From contig CAXXXL010000003.1 in assembly GCA_963666505.2 (NCBI GenBank), forward strand, positions 992,001 to 1,056,000: DNA of 64,000 bases, in the 5' to 3' direction. The translations under genes and the position numbers were made by a program. Below the pieces are notes generated by a model, which did not search any database, was not told the origin of the DNA, and saw only the letters and a list, made by a program, of their open reading frames with translations. Source of the DNA: JABGQS01 sp963666505. GTDB taxonomy: Bacteria; Bacillota; Clostridia; Christensenellales; SZUA-584. The stretch's first letter is position 1, and each line of letters opens with the position of its first letter. Below are positions 26,558 through 34,591 of this stretch, in pieces.

Positions 26558-27751
26558 TTGAGACTGAAGTTTATAGATAAAAGGATGTTTGCACACATAG
26601 ACTGGGTGCTTTTTGCAAATATAATAATACTGGTGATGCTCAGTCTTATTGCGATTGCCAGTGCACTTTCCGACCCACTGGATGCGGAAACAAAATCGAT
26701 AACTTCCGCTATAGGCCAGCTTGATGTTAGATACGTTTTTCAGCAGCTTACATGGTTTGCCGTAGGTCTTGTTGCGATGTTCGTCATGCTGCTTCCCGAC
26801 TATCATAATATTGGTGAGTACTATAAGTGGATATATGTGTTAATGGTGCTGCTTCTTGTTGCTGTATTTGTATTGGGCAGTGAAAGGAACGGTACTAAAG
26901 GCTGGTTTATGATCGGCAATACCGGTTTTCAACCAAGTGAGCTTGGTAAGATAGCAATAGTCATTGTGTTGGCGAAAATGATGTCTGAAAAAGCGCAGGG
27001 TAAAAACGGCGGCATTAAAAAGCTGAAGGATATACTTCCTCTACTTGGCGTGTTTGCCGTCCCGTTCGGGCTTATACTGATACAGCCGGACTGGGGGACC
27101 GCTTTTGTCTATGCGTTTTCGTTTATATTGATGCTTATAATGGCAAAGACTAGCTGGAAGATAATATTGGGGATATTTATCGCCGCAGGCATTTCTGTTC
27201 CTGTAGCGTGGTCGCTTATGGATGTGTGGCAGAAAAACCGCATCCTAGGTTTTCTTGGGATAGTAGACGAAACGATGTCCGCACAGGAAATAAAAGATTT
27301 GACATTCCAAGCGGACAGAGCGAAGATGGCGGCGGGCTCAGGAGAGGTCACCGGCAAAGGGCTGTTTTCTTTGGGCGGCGAAACACAGTCGTCCAGCATA
27401 CCGTACAACCATACAGACTTTATATTTGCATCGACGACAGAGGCGGTCGGTTTCGTAGGAGCTATGGTTATAATCCTGCTTTATTTTGTGTTGATAGGAC
27501 GCACGCTTTACCTTGCCACAAGAGCAAGGGACGAGTTCGGCAAGCTGATAATAATCGGAGTGCTTGCCATGACACTGTTCCATATATTTGAGAACATCGG
27601 AATGAACATCGGCGTTATGCCGATAACGGGGATACCGCTTCCGTTTTTCAGCTATGGGGGCTCGAACCTGTTGACCAACATGCTGGCATTCGGCCTTGTA
27701 CTGAATGTAAGCATGCGACGGCAGAACTGGGGGGTACAGAATGTACGTTGA
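26558..27751 (+). CDS. rodA: RodA, SEDS-family peptidoglycan glycosyltransferase
   Basis: 397 residues with about ten membrane spans. SEDS signatures are GWFMIGNTGFQPSELGK and PITGIPLPFFSYGGSNLL. HIDWVLF near the N-terminus matches RodA more than FtsW. A TTG at 26558 is used with GAGGT upstream; ATG 26585 is an alternative start. It polymerises glycan strands with a class B PBP in the Mre elongasome. It begins a cluster of overlapping genes continuing to the lipoprotein gene. Confidence 0.88.
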   Translation: MRLKFIDKRMFAHIDWVLFANIIILVMLSLIAIASALSDPLDAETKSITSAIGQLDVRYVFQQLTWFAVGLVAMFVMLLPDYHNIGEYYKWIYVLMVLLLVAVFVLGSERNGTKGWFMIGNTGFQPSELGKIAIVIVLAKMMSEKAQGKNGGIKKLKDILPLLGVFAVPFGLILIQPDWGTAFVYAFSFILMLIMAKTSWKIILGIFIAAGISVPVAWSLMDVWQKNRILGFLGIVDETMSAQEIKDLTFQADRAKMAAGSGEVTGKGLFSLGGETQSSSIPYNHTDFIFASTTEAVGFVGAMVIILLYFVLIGRTLYLATRARDEFGKLIIIGVLAMTLFHIFENIGMNIGVMPITGIPLPFFSYGGSNLLTNMLAFGLVLNVSMRRQNWGVQNVR

Positions 27752-28556
27752 AGCGATTAAAAAAAGAACGTCGATAAGGACATACTCAGACAAACAGATT
27801 CAAAAAGAAGTTTTGGAAGAAGTCAAAGAGATAATAAAGGATACGCAGAACCCTTTTGGTGCAGGCGTAAGATTCTGTCTGCTTGAGGCAGGGAAAGAAC
27901 AGGGGAAGCTTGGCACATACGGCTTTATAAGAGGACAGAAGCATTACGTTGCGGGCTGCCTTGAAAGAAGCGGCAAAGACCTTGAGGGCTATGGATATGC
28001 TTTTGAGAAAGTGATACTGGAGCTTACCGGGCTTGAACTTGGAACTTGCTGGCTTGGCGGTACTTTCAGCAGGGGAGGCTTTGCAAAGTCGGCAGGGCTA
28101 AAAGAAGACGAGATTCTTCCTGCGGTAACACCGTTTGGTTACGCCAAGAGCAAAAGAAGCATCACAGAAAGAATAGTTGCAGCCGGTGCCGGAGCAAGAA
28201 AAAGAAAAGATTTTGGCGAGCTGTTCTTCGACGAAGACTTTCACTCGCCGCTGAATATAGATGATGAGAAGTTAAAGACGTGTCTGGAGATGGTAAGGAT
28301 AGGCCCGTCTGCTTCCAATAAACAGCCGTGGAGAGCGGTTAGAAAAGATGACAGCATACACTTTTACCTTGCCAAAACCAAGAATTATGCGGGTAATTCT
28401 GCATATGGATTCTGTATGCAGCGCATAGACCTTGGTATAGCTGCATGCCATTTTGACCTTGCTGCAAAAGAACTCGGAATACAAGGCAAGATTACGGTGA
28501 ATGATCCCGGAATTCCTTCAGAATATGAGTATTTGTTCAGCTGGGAAGAGGCGTAA
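27741..28556 (+). CDS. Nitroreductase-family flavoprotein
   Basis: 271 residues. It starts MYVEAIKKRTSIRTYSDKQI, where RxSxRxY is the family's FMN phosphate-binding region, and GPSASNKQPWRAV is a second typical block. It overlaps rodA by 11 bases. Members of this clostridial group of about 270 residues have no agreed substrate; NAD(P)H-dependent flavin chemistry is likely. Confidence 0.82.
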   Translation: MYVEAIKKRTSIRTYSDKQIQKEVLEEVKEIIKDTQNPFGAGVRFCLLEAGKEQGKLGTYGFIRGQKHYVAGCLERSGKDLEGYGYAFEKVILELTGLELGTCWLGGTFSRGGFAKSAGLKEDEILPAVTPFGYAKSKRSITERIVAAGAGARKRKDFGELFFDEDFHSPLNIDDEKLKTCLEMVRIGPSASNKQPWRAVRKDDSIHFYLAKTKNYAGNSAYGFCMQRIDLGIAACHFDLAAKELGIQGKITVNDPGIPSEYEYLFSWEEA

Positions 28557-29188
28557 TGAACAACAACAAAGAAATACTAAGAAGGCTTGAAAAAATATAT
28601 ATTGACGCAAAGCCCGGGCTGCACTATAATAACGCCTTCGAGCTGCTTATAGCAACAATAATGTCTGCGCAGACCACAGACAGGCAGGTCAACGAGGTTA
28701 CAAAGACGCTGTTCGTGAAATATCCGGACGCAAAAAGCCTTTGTGCACTCGACATTGAAGAACTGGAGCAGGCAATAAAGAGCACTGGTTTCTATAGGGC
28801 AAAGGCAGGTAATGTAAAAAGAACAGCCTGTATACTCGAGAAAGAGTATTCCGGCGAAGTTCCAATGACCATGGAGGAACTGACGAAGCTGCCTGGCGTG
28901 GGCAGAAAGACGGCCAACGTTGTTCTGTCGAACGCATTTAGCATACCGGCTATAGCAGTAGACACGCACGTTTTCAGAGTGTCTAACAGGTTGGGGCTTG
29001 CTGATTCAAAAGATGTACTGGGAACAGAAAAGCAGCTAATGGAAAATATACCTGAGGAAAAATGGTCGGCAGCTCATCATTGGCTGATATGGCACGGAAG
29101 AAAGGTGTGCACCGCAAGAGCACCTAAATGTCAGAGCTGCTTCTTGGCGGATATCTGCAGATTTGTAAAAGAGCCGGAGAGGGAATAG
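28556..29188 (+). CDS. nth: Endonuclease III
   Basis: 210 residues. Helix-hairpin-helix LPGVGRKTANVVL with the catalytic Lys, the catalytic Asp in AVDTHVFRVSNRLGL, and a [4Fe-4S] loop C-x6-C-x2-C-x5-C (CTARAPKCQSCFLADIC). It removes oxidised pyrimidines and nicks the abasic site. It overlaps the previous stop by one base and abuts obg. Confidence 0.96.
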   Translation: MNNNKEILRRLEKIYIDAKPGLHYNNAFELLIATIMSAQTTDRQVNEVTKTLFVKYPDAKSLCALDIEELEQAIKSTGFYRAKAGNVKRTACILEKEYSGEVPMTMEELTKLPGVGRKTANVVLSNAFSIPAIAVDTHVFRVSNRLGLADSKDVLGTEKQLMENIPEEKWSAAHHWLIWHGRKVCTARAPKCQSCFLADICRFVKEPERE

Positions 29189-30457
29189 ATGTTTATAGAT
29201 AAAGCGAAAATATACATAAAAGCAGGTGACGGCGGCGACGGTTCCGTTTCTTTTCGCAGAGAAAAATACGTTGCGGCAGGGGGACCGGACGGCGGTGACG
29301 GCGGTAGTGGCGGTAACGTTATATTCAGGGTGAACGACGGCATGCGTACGTTGATGGATTTTAAATACGAGCGTAAGTTTACTGCAGGAAACGGCGAAAA
29401 AGGCAAAAAGAAGAACATGCGTGGCTCTGACGGTGAGAACCTGGTTATAGATGTACCGCCGGGCACAATGATAAAAGACTTTGAAACAGGAAGAGTCGCC
29501 GCAGATATGCGAAAGGGAGAGCGTGTACTGCTGCATGGCGGCAGCGGCGGCAAAGGCAACTCGCGTTTTGCTTCGTCAACAAGGCAGATACCGAGGTTTG
29601 CCACGCCGGGAGAAAAAATAAAGGGCAGGATGGTCGTGCTGGAGCTAAAATCGATAGCTGATGTTGGACTGATTGGTTTTCCGAACGTAGGCAAATCGAC
29701 ACTCCTGGCTGCGACCACCAGCGCAAAGCCGAAGATAGAAGGGTATCACTTTACGACACTAAAGCCAAATCTTGGGGTCGCAAGCATAGGACACTTTAGC
29801 TTTGTCATGGCGGATATCCCCGGTCTTATCGAAGGAGCAAGCGAAGGAGCAGGCCTTGGGCACGATTTTCTAAGGCACATCGAACGCACCCGCATGCTGA
29901 TACATGTTGTAGATGCTTCGTGCATTGAAGGACGGGACATAATTGATGAATATAAGGCGATAAGGAAAGAACTCGAAAGCTATACTAAAGAGCTTACAGA
30001 GAAACCGGAAATCGTGGCCGCCAACAAGATGGATATGGACGGTGCGGATGAAAACGCTGAAAAGTTGAAAAAATATCTTGCGCCGAAAGGTATAGAGGTT
30101 TTTGAAATATGTGCAGCTATAGGCGAGGGGACGGCAGAGCTTTTGGGGCATACTGCCGACATACTGCGTAAACTGCCGGTACCAGAGCCCATTGAAGAGG
30201 ATGGAATAATAGAGGAATGGGCGCTTGAGCGTCAGGAAAAGAAATTTGAAGTGTACTTCGAGGACGGCGTATATTTTGTCGACGGTACCGTCGTGCAGGA
30301 GATTATGGCAAGAACGGATCCTGAAGATCCGGATTCTATGCGGCATTTTCAAAAGCTGCTTATAGATTTCGGTATAATTAAAGCGCTGAGGAAAAAGGGC
30401 GCAAAAACAGGAGATACCGTTTGCCTTGAAGGTATGGAATTCGATTTCATAGAATAA
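29189..30457 (+). CDS. obg: GTPase Obg
   Basis: 422 residues: glycine-rich Obg fold (residues 1-158, GDGGDGSVSFRREKYV), G domain with G1 GFPNVGKST, G3 DIPGLIEGA and NKMD, and the C-terminal OCT domain from about residue 345. It is a ribosome-assembly and stress GTPase. It starts immediately after the nth stop, with GGAGAGGG inside the nth end as ribosome site, and is followed by yhbY as in many Bacillota. Confidence 0.96.
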   Translation: MFIDKAKIYIKAGDGGDGSVSFRREKYVAAGGPDGGDGGSGGNVIFRVNDGMRTLMDFKYERKFTAGNGEKGKKKNMRGSDGENLVIDVPPGTMIKDFETGRVAADMRKGERVLLHGGSGGKGNSRFASSTRQIPRFATPGEKIKGRMVVLELKSIADVGLIGFPNVGKSTLLAATTSAKPKIEGYHFTTLKPNLGVASIGHFSFVMADIPGLIEGASEGAGLGHDFLRHIERTRMLIHVVDASCIEGRDIIDEYKAIRKELESYTKELTEKPEIVAANKMDMDGADENAEKLKKYLAPKGIEVFEICAAIGEGTAELLGHTADILRKLPVPEPIEEDGIIEEWALERQEKKFEVYFEDGVYFVDGTVVQEIMARTDPEDPDSMRHFQKLLIDFGIIKALRKKGAKTGDTVCLEGMEFDFIE

Positions 30458-30472
30458 ACAAGTGGGGTATTT

Positions 30473-30760
30473 ATGCTTACAAGTAAACAAAGAGCCAGAC
30501 TGCGGGCTTTATCGCAGGAACTATCGCCGATAATATACGTCGGCAAGTCGGGAGTGACAGACAATATAATAAAACAGGCAGAGGATGCACTTTTGCCGCA
30601 CGAGCTAATAAAGGGGACTGTTCAGCAGAACAGTCCGGTTTCTGCTTCCGAGGCATTAAACGAGATTGCGCAGAGGACCGGAGCACAGGCCGTGTCTAGC
30701 ACCGGCAGAAAGTTTGTGCTTTATAAGGCAAACCCGAAAGAGCCAAAAATCGTTTTATAG
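30473..30760 (+). CDS. yhbY: YhbY-type RNA-binding protein (CRS1-YhbY domain)
   Basis: 95 residues with the KH-like CRM fold: LTSKQRARLRALSQ, the loop YVGKSGVTDN (family GxxG) and a final strand. It binds pre-50S ribosomal particles in other bacteria. Downstream of obg, with 15 bases between. Confidence 0.93.
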   Translation: MLTSKQRARLRALSQELSPIIYVGKSGVTDNIIKQAEDALLPHELIKGTVQQNSPVSASEALNEIAQRTGAQAVSSTGRKFVLYKANPKEPKIVL

Positions 30761-30782
30761 ACCAAAAAGGAAGGCAGACATC

Positions 30783-31523
30783 ATGAAAAGGATTTTACTG
30801 ATACTTTTGGCAGCGGCGATTTGCTTTTCGCTGACGGCGTGCTTCGATGGTGCCGAAAGTATGCTCTATGGACGCAGTGAGCAAGATACTGAGAAAGAGC
30901 CTGAAGCCGAGCATACACAAAAGCCGGAGCCGGTGCCATCTGTGACAGAAAAACCTGAACAAGAACCGGCGCAGGAACCAACGGAAGAGCCGACAGTGTC
31001 TGTTCAGCCGACGCAGGAGCTGCCGTGGCTGCCTGCTCCGCCCGAAACACCGCAGGTACCGGACGGTGTAAGTCAGCAGGCAATAGTTTTCATGGATCTG
31101 TATATAGATATATTAATAATCGTAGACATACCGGACTGGACATACTCTACAGAATTATATGATAGTGAAGTTTTCTTTTATCCGGAAGGTGACTTGAGCG
31201 GCAGTACTGGTTTTGCGATATCTTCAGTTTTTAAGAATGAATATAGCGCTGAAGATGTCTGGCAGGATTTTGTTACTGCGATGGAAGCGTTGTTTACAGA
31301 CTTTGAGTGGAAGAGTGAAGAAAACATAGCAGTAGGAGACTATACAGCTCAGAGATATTCATTTGCTTCAGAGGATTTCAAAGGAGACTATTTTCTATGG
31401 CATTCTAAAGAAAGACTCTATATTGTTTCTTTCACGGCAACTGAAGATGAATATGAGCAGTTGTATCCTTTGGTTGAAGAAGCTCTTGGCACTTTTACAG
31501 CTGTCAGTGAAATGAACGACTAG
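30783..31523 (+). CDS. Putative lipoprotein with Pro/Glu-rich linker
   Basis: 246 residues from ATG 30783, which has AAGGAAGG upstream. The signal peptide MKRILLILLAAAICFSLTAC ends in a lipobox (LTAC), so the protein is probably lipid-anchored outside the membrane. Residues about 35-95 are a Pro/Glu/Thr-rich spacer with repeated EP units. The C-terminal 150 residues form a compact domain (DIPDWTYSTELYDSEVFFYP) of no recognised function. It is the last gene of the rodA cluster. Confidence 0.82.
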   Translation: MKRILLILLAAAICFSLTACFDGAESMLYGRSEQDTEKEPEAEHTQKPEPVPSVTEKPEQEPAQEPTEEPTVSVQPTQELPWLPAPPETPQVPDGVSQQAIVFMDLYIDILIIVDIPDWTYSTELYDSEVFFYPEGDLSGSTGFAISSVFKNEYSAEDVWQDFVTAMEALFTDFEWKSEENIAVGDYTAQRYSFASEDFKGDYFLWHSKERLYIVSFTATEDEYEQLYPLVEEALGTFTAVSEMND

Positions 31524-31566
31524 CATTTAAAGAAAGAAAAAAATACTGAGTATATTATGGCAAAAT

Positions 31567-31604
31567 AAAAAAGCCGCGCCTTGTTTAATAGGGTATGGCT
31601 TTTT
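31567..31604. terminator. Probable terminator between convergent genes
   Basis: AAAAAGCC...GGCTTTTT arms with an imperfect inner stem, A-run before and T-run after, between the lipoprotein and ferredoxin-type genes. Confidence 0.7.
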
Positions 31605-31610
31605 ATATTT

Positions 31611-32342
31611 TTAGGCTTTTTTATTTTTTATAACTATTGCGCCTGACGGACAGTTGTCTACACACCTAAAGCACATCATGCATTCGCTGTTTTGAAATTT
31701 GCCTGCCTGTACCATTTCCATAACTTCGATATCCATCGGACAGTTTTTGCTGCATTTTCTGCAAGAAATACATTTTTCCTTCTTAGGTCTGATATAAAGA
31801 CCGGGGATTTTAAGCCAGTGGCGGATTTTATCTCCAGCTATCATAAACGGCGCCATCCAGCAAAGATATTTGCAGAACGCTCTGTTCCCGAAGGCCAACA
31901 GCATTATAAAAACAAGCAGTATCACTCCAAGATAGACAAACACGATTACAGGGTTGAGTATAGAGATGAAGCCTTCCGTACTGTAAAGCGGATCGATTTT
32001 TGTTATGCCCCCGGCTCTGATAAACAGATATACGATAAACCCGAGCCATGCGACCCATATCACGATCCGGAGAATGTTTCCCCAGCCGGTGGCTGCCTTT
32101 TTCTTTCTGAACGATTCACACGATTCCTGCATGCCGGAAGCAGGGCAGATCCAGCCGCACCATGCCCTTCCAATAAAAAGCGATGATAAAAAAAGCAGTA
32201 TAAACAGTATGAAACTGCCTGTTATTATGCCTTCACCGGCTCCCGCAAGAATGAGCACCGGTGATAAAAAATTGATAAAAACCGGGAACAGCAAAAACAT
32301 AAAAAACACGATTCCAGCTCGCAGCTTCTGTCTGGTTTTCAT
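31611..32342 (-). CDS. Membrane polyferredoxin (NapH/Fer4_5-like)
   Basis: 243 residues. Four or five membrane helices carry cytosolic Cys motifs (CGWICP near residue 62). The C-terminal tail has two [4Fe-4S] clusters, CISCRKCSKNCP and CMMCFRCVDNCP. Proteins of this type relay electrons at the membrane. The gene lies 19 bases after the TetR gene and is probably co-transcribed with it under the operators at 33000-33034. The electron partner is unknown. Confidence 0.85.
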   Translation of the reverse strand: MKTRQKLRAGIVFFMFLLFPVFINFLSPVLILAGAGEGIITGSFILFILLFLSSLFIGRAWCGWICPASGMQESCESFRKKKAATGWGNILRIVIWVAWLGFIVYLFIRAGGITKIDPLYSTEGFISILNPVIVFVYLGVILLVFIMLLAFGNRAFCKYLCWMAPFMIAGDKIRHWLKIPGLYIRPKKEKCISCRKCSKNCPMDIEVMEMVQAGKFQNSECMMCFRCVDNCPSGAIVIKNKKA

Positions 32343-32361
32343 TTTAAAAACCTCCGCTTGA

Positions 32362-32958
32362 TTATTCGATATTTATTGAACCGCTCTTTGCCTGTAAAAC
32401 GTTCTCGAGCGTTTCAGAAATTGACTGTAGTGCTTCCTTATAATAGTTTTCGTCACTCATTTGTTGATAGTTTCGGTGCATAAATGCGCTGACTCCCAGA
32501 TATACGATTTCTACAGACTTTTCCGATATTTTTATAGAGTTCTCTTCCGCTGCCTGTTTGACTACGTCCAGCAGAACGGGGAAAATGTACTTGTCTTTCA
32601 AACCATGTGCAAAAGAGTCAAACCATTCGGGAACCTGTCCGCCAAAATAGTAAAGCGACCTTGGAGCGACGCTGTTCCTTGAAAGTAGAGCGCTCATGAA
32701 ATATGAGAGCTTTGCAAAGCCGCTGATGTTCATGCCAGCCAGTGCTTGGCGCAGGTTTTCGCTCGCCTGACTTATCTGTCTGTCGGCAAGTTTTTTTACA
32801 ATGTTCTCTTTCTTTTCAAAGTAATAAAAGAACAAGCCCTTTGCTTTGCCGCATTTCTCGCAGATGTCAGCTACACTAACATCATCATATCCGCTTTCGA
32901 AAAACATTTCGTCCGCAGTGCTTAAAAACATCTCTTTTACATCATCAGATTTAGTCAA
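32362..32958 (-). CDS. TetR-family transcriptional regulator
   Basis: 198 residues. The N-terminal helix-turn-helix (FFESGYDDVSVADICEKCGK, then KGLFFYYFEKKENI) is typical TetR. The C-terminal ligand domain is variable. The start is TTG 32958 with GGAGG eight bases upstream. It likely represses itself and the polyferredoxin gene, and perhaps the divergent GlpA-like operon, through two palindromes in the shared intergenic region. Confidence 0.88.
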   Translation of the reverse strand: MTKSDDVKEMFLSTADEMFFESGYDDVSVADICEKCGKAKGLFFYYFEKKENIVKKLADRQISQASENLRQALAGMNISGFAKLSYFMSALLSRNSVAPRSLYYFGGQVPEWFDSFAHGLKDKYIFPVLLDVVKQAAEENSIKISEKSVEIVYLGVSAFMHRNYQQMSDENYYKEALQSISETLENVLQAKSGSINIE

Positions 32959-32999
32959 TGCAACTCCTCCTCACTGCAGATAATATAATATCATAAAAA

Positions 33000-33034
33000 T
33001 TGACCTGAGTCAACAATAATTTGACTGGAGTCAA
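33000..33034. promoter_or_regulatory. Two tandem palindromic operators (TTGAC-N4-GTCAA)
   Basis: TTGACCTGAGTCAA (33000-33013) and TTGACTGGAGTCAA (33021-33034) are near-identical inverted repeats whose centres are 21 bp apart, two helical turns, so both present the same DNA face. They lie 42-76 bases upstream of tetR and upstream of the divergent promoter. This is the expected site for the TetR protein. Confidence 0.8.
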
Positions 33035-33050
33035 CTACTATTTGTGGTTG

Positions 33051-33079
33051 TTGAATTTTAATAATCTATATGATATACT
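33051..33079 (+). promoter_or_regulatory. Promoter of the GlpA-like operon
   Basis: TTGAAT, 17 bases, TATACT, with TGA just before the -10. The predicted start is near 33086, 17 bases past the second operator's end for the -35. Confidence 0.75.
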
Positions 33080-33105
33080 ATGTGCATAATATGGCAGGAG
33101 AAATG

Positions 33106-33138
33106 AGCCGTACCGATTTTTTTTGGTATGGCTTTTTT
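33106..33138 (+). terminator. Terminator-like hairpin in the leader of the GlpA-like operon
   Basis: AGCCGTACC / GGTATGGCT (9 bp with one G-U) followed by six T. It lies between the promoter and the start codon at 33167, so it can act as an attenuator or release a short RNA. Confidence 0.7.
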
Positions 33139-33166
33139 ATATGTTTTTTTAGAAAGGATGCGTCTA

Positions 33167-34591
33167 ATGATATACGATGTGGCGATTATCGGCGCCGGTG
33201 TTATCGGAAGCATGATAGCCAGAGAGCTCTCACAGCTTGATATCTCTCTTTGTGTTATAGAGAAGCACAGCGATGTAGCCGGAGGAGCAAGCAGAGCAAA
33301 CAGCGGTATTGTTCATTCAGGCTATGATGCGCAACCGGGTACGCTCAAAGCAAAGTTCAATGTGCTTGGCAACGCTATGATGGAAAAGACAGCGCGCGAG
33401 CTTGGCGTTCCGTATCAAAACTGCGGTTCGCTTGTTGTGGCTTTTGGAGAAGATGATGAAAAAAAGCTGCGGGAGCTGAAAAAGAGGGGCGACAAAAACA
33501 CCGTGTCGACAAGGATAATAAAAGGAGCCAAGCTTAAAGAGTTAGAACCGATGCTGTCGAAGAACATAACGGCTGCGCTTTATGCACCCTCAGCAGGTAT
33601 AATATGCCCGTTCTCGCTGAGCATTGCAGCAAGCGAGAATGCGCAGCAAAATGGTGCTCAGCTGTTTCTGGAGAGCGAGGTCAAGGCTGTGGAGTATACC
33701 AGCGGTGTATATACGATTACAGCCGGAGAACGGAAGATAAAAGCAAAGTATTTAGTAAATGCAGCAGGGCTGTTTGCCGATGATATATCGAAAATGGCAG
33801 GCGGAGAAGTTTTCAATATCCATCCGAGACGTGGACAGTACATAATATTCGACAAGCTGATGCCGGCTTATACCAACACAGTCGTTTTCAGAGCGCCTAC
33901 AAAGATGGGGAAAGGCGTGCTGCTTGCGCCTACAGTATACGGCAACATGCTTGCTGGACCGACAGCTGAAGATATTGACGATAAACAGGACAAGGCGACC
34001 ACAGGTGAGGGGCTAAGTTTTGTAATGAATGGTGTAAAAGAGTTTGTATCGGAGATAGATACGAAAAAAGCGATCACAGAATTTGCAGGCCTGCGTGCCG
34101 TATCGCCGACGCACGATTTTATTATTGAAAAGTCGAAGAGCGCAGAGAACCTCATAAACGTTGCCGGTATCGAATCACCTGGGCTTACGGCCGCTCCGGC
34201 TATAGCTTCATATGTAAAAGACATTCTAGTTTCTATGGGCATTAGCAGCATTAATGACCCAAAAGCGACAAGAATAAGAAAACCAATCGAAGTTTTTGCA
34301 AACGCTGATAAAGAGCGTCAGAAAGAGCTGATAACGCAGGACAAAAAATATGCCAATATCGTATGCAGATGCGAACATGTTACAGAGGCGGAAATAATCG
34401 AGAGCATAAGGCGGGGAGCAAGGACTGTTGATGCGGTAAAGTTTCGTGTTAGCACCGGTATGGGAAGATGTCACGGAGGCTTCTGCCTTCCACGAGTGGT
34501 GGATATTCTCTCAAGAGAGCTTGGCAAAGACTACAGCGAGATAACAAAGAGCGGCGCAGGCTCACAGATCCTCACAGGGAGGACGAAATGA
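33167..34591 (+). CDS. GlpA-like FAD-dependent oxidoreductase with BFD-type [2Fe-2S] domain
   Basis: 474 residues from ATG 33167 (AAAGGA upstream). The N-terminal FAD motif is VAIIGAGVIGSMIARELS, and SGIVHSGYDAQPGTLKAKFN is typical of the GlpA/LhgO family. The C-terminal part has CRCEHVTEAEI and GMGRCHGGFC, a BFD-like [2Fe-2S] site. Clostridial operons often pair it with an FAD/NAD oxidoreductase and DUF1667, as here. The substrate is glycerol 3-phosphate or a 2-hydroxyacid. No glpK or glpF is nearby, so the role stays open. Confidence 0.85.
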   Translation: MIYDVAIIGAGVIGSMIARELSQLDISLCVIEKHSDVAGGASRANSGIVHSGYDAQPGTLKAKFNVLGNAMMEKTARELGVPYQNCGSLVVAFGEDDEKKLRELKKRGDKNTVSTRIIKGAKLKELEPMLSKNITAALYAPSAGIICPFSLSIAASENAQQNGAQLFLESEVKAVEYTSGVYTITAGERKIKAKYLVNAAGLFADDISKMAGGEVFNIHPRRGQYIIFDKLMPAYTNTVVFRAPTKMGKGVLLAPTVYGNMLAGPTAEDIDDKQDKATTGEGLSFVMNGVKEFVSEIDTKKAITEFAGLRAVSPTHDFIIEKSKSAENLINVAGIESPGLTAAPAIASYVKDILVSMGISSINDPKATRIRKPIEVFANADKERQKELITQDKKYANIVCRCEHVTEAEIIESIRRGARTVDAVKFRVSTGMGRCHGGFCLPRVVDILSRELGKDYSEITKSGAGSQILTGRTK

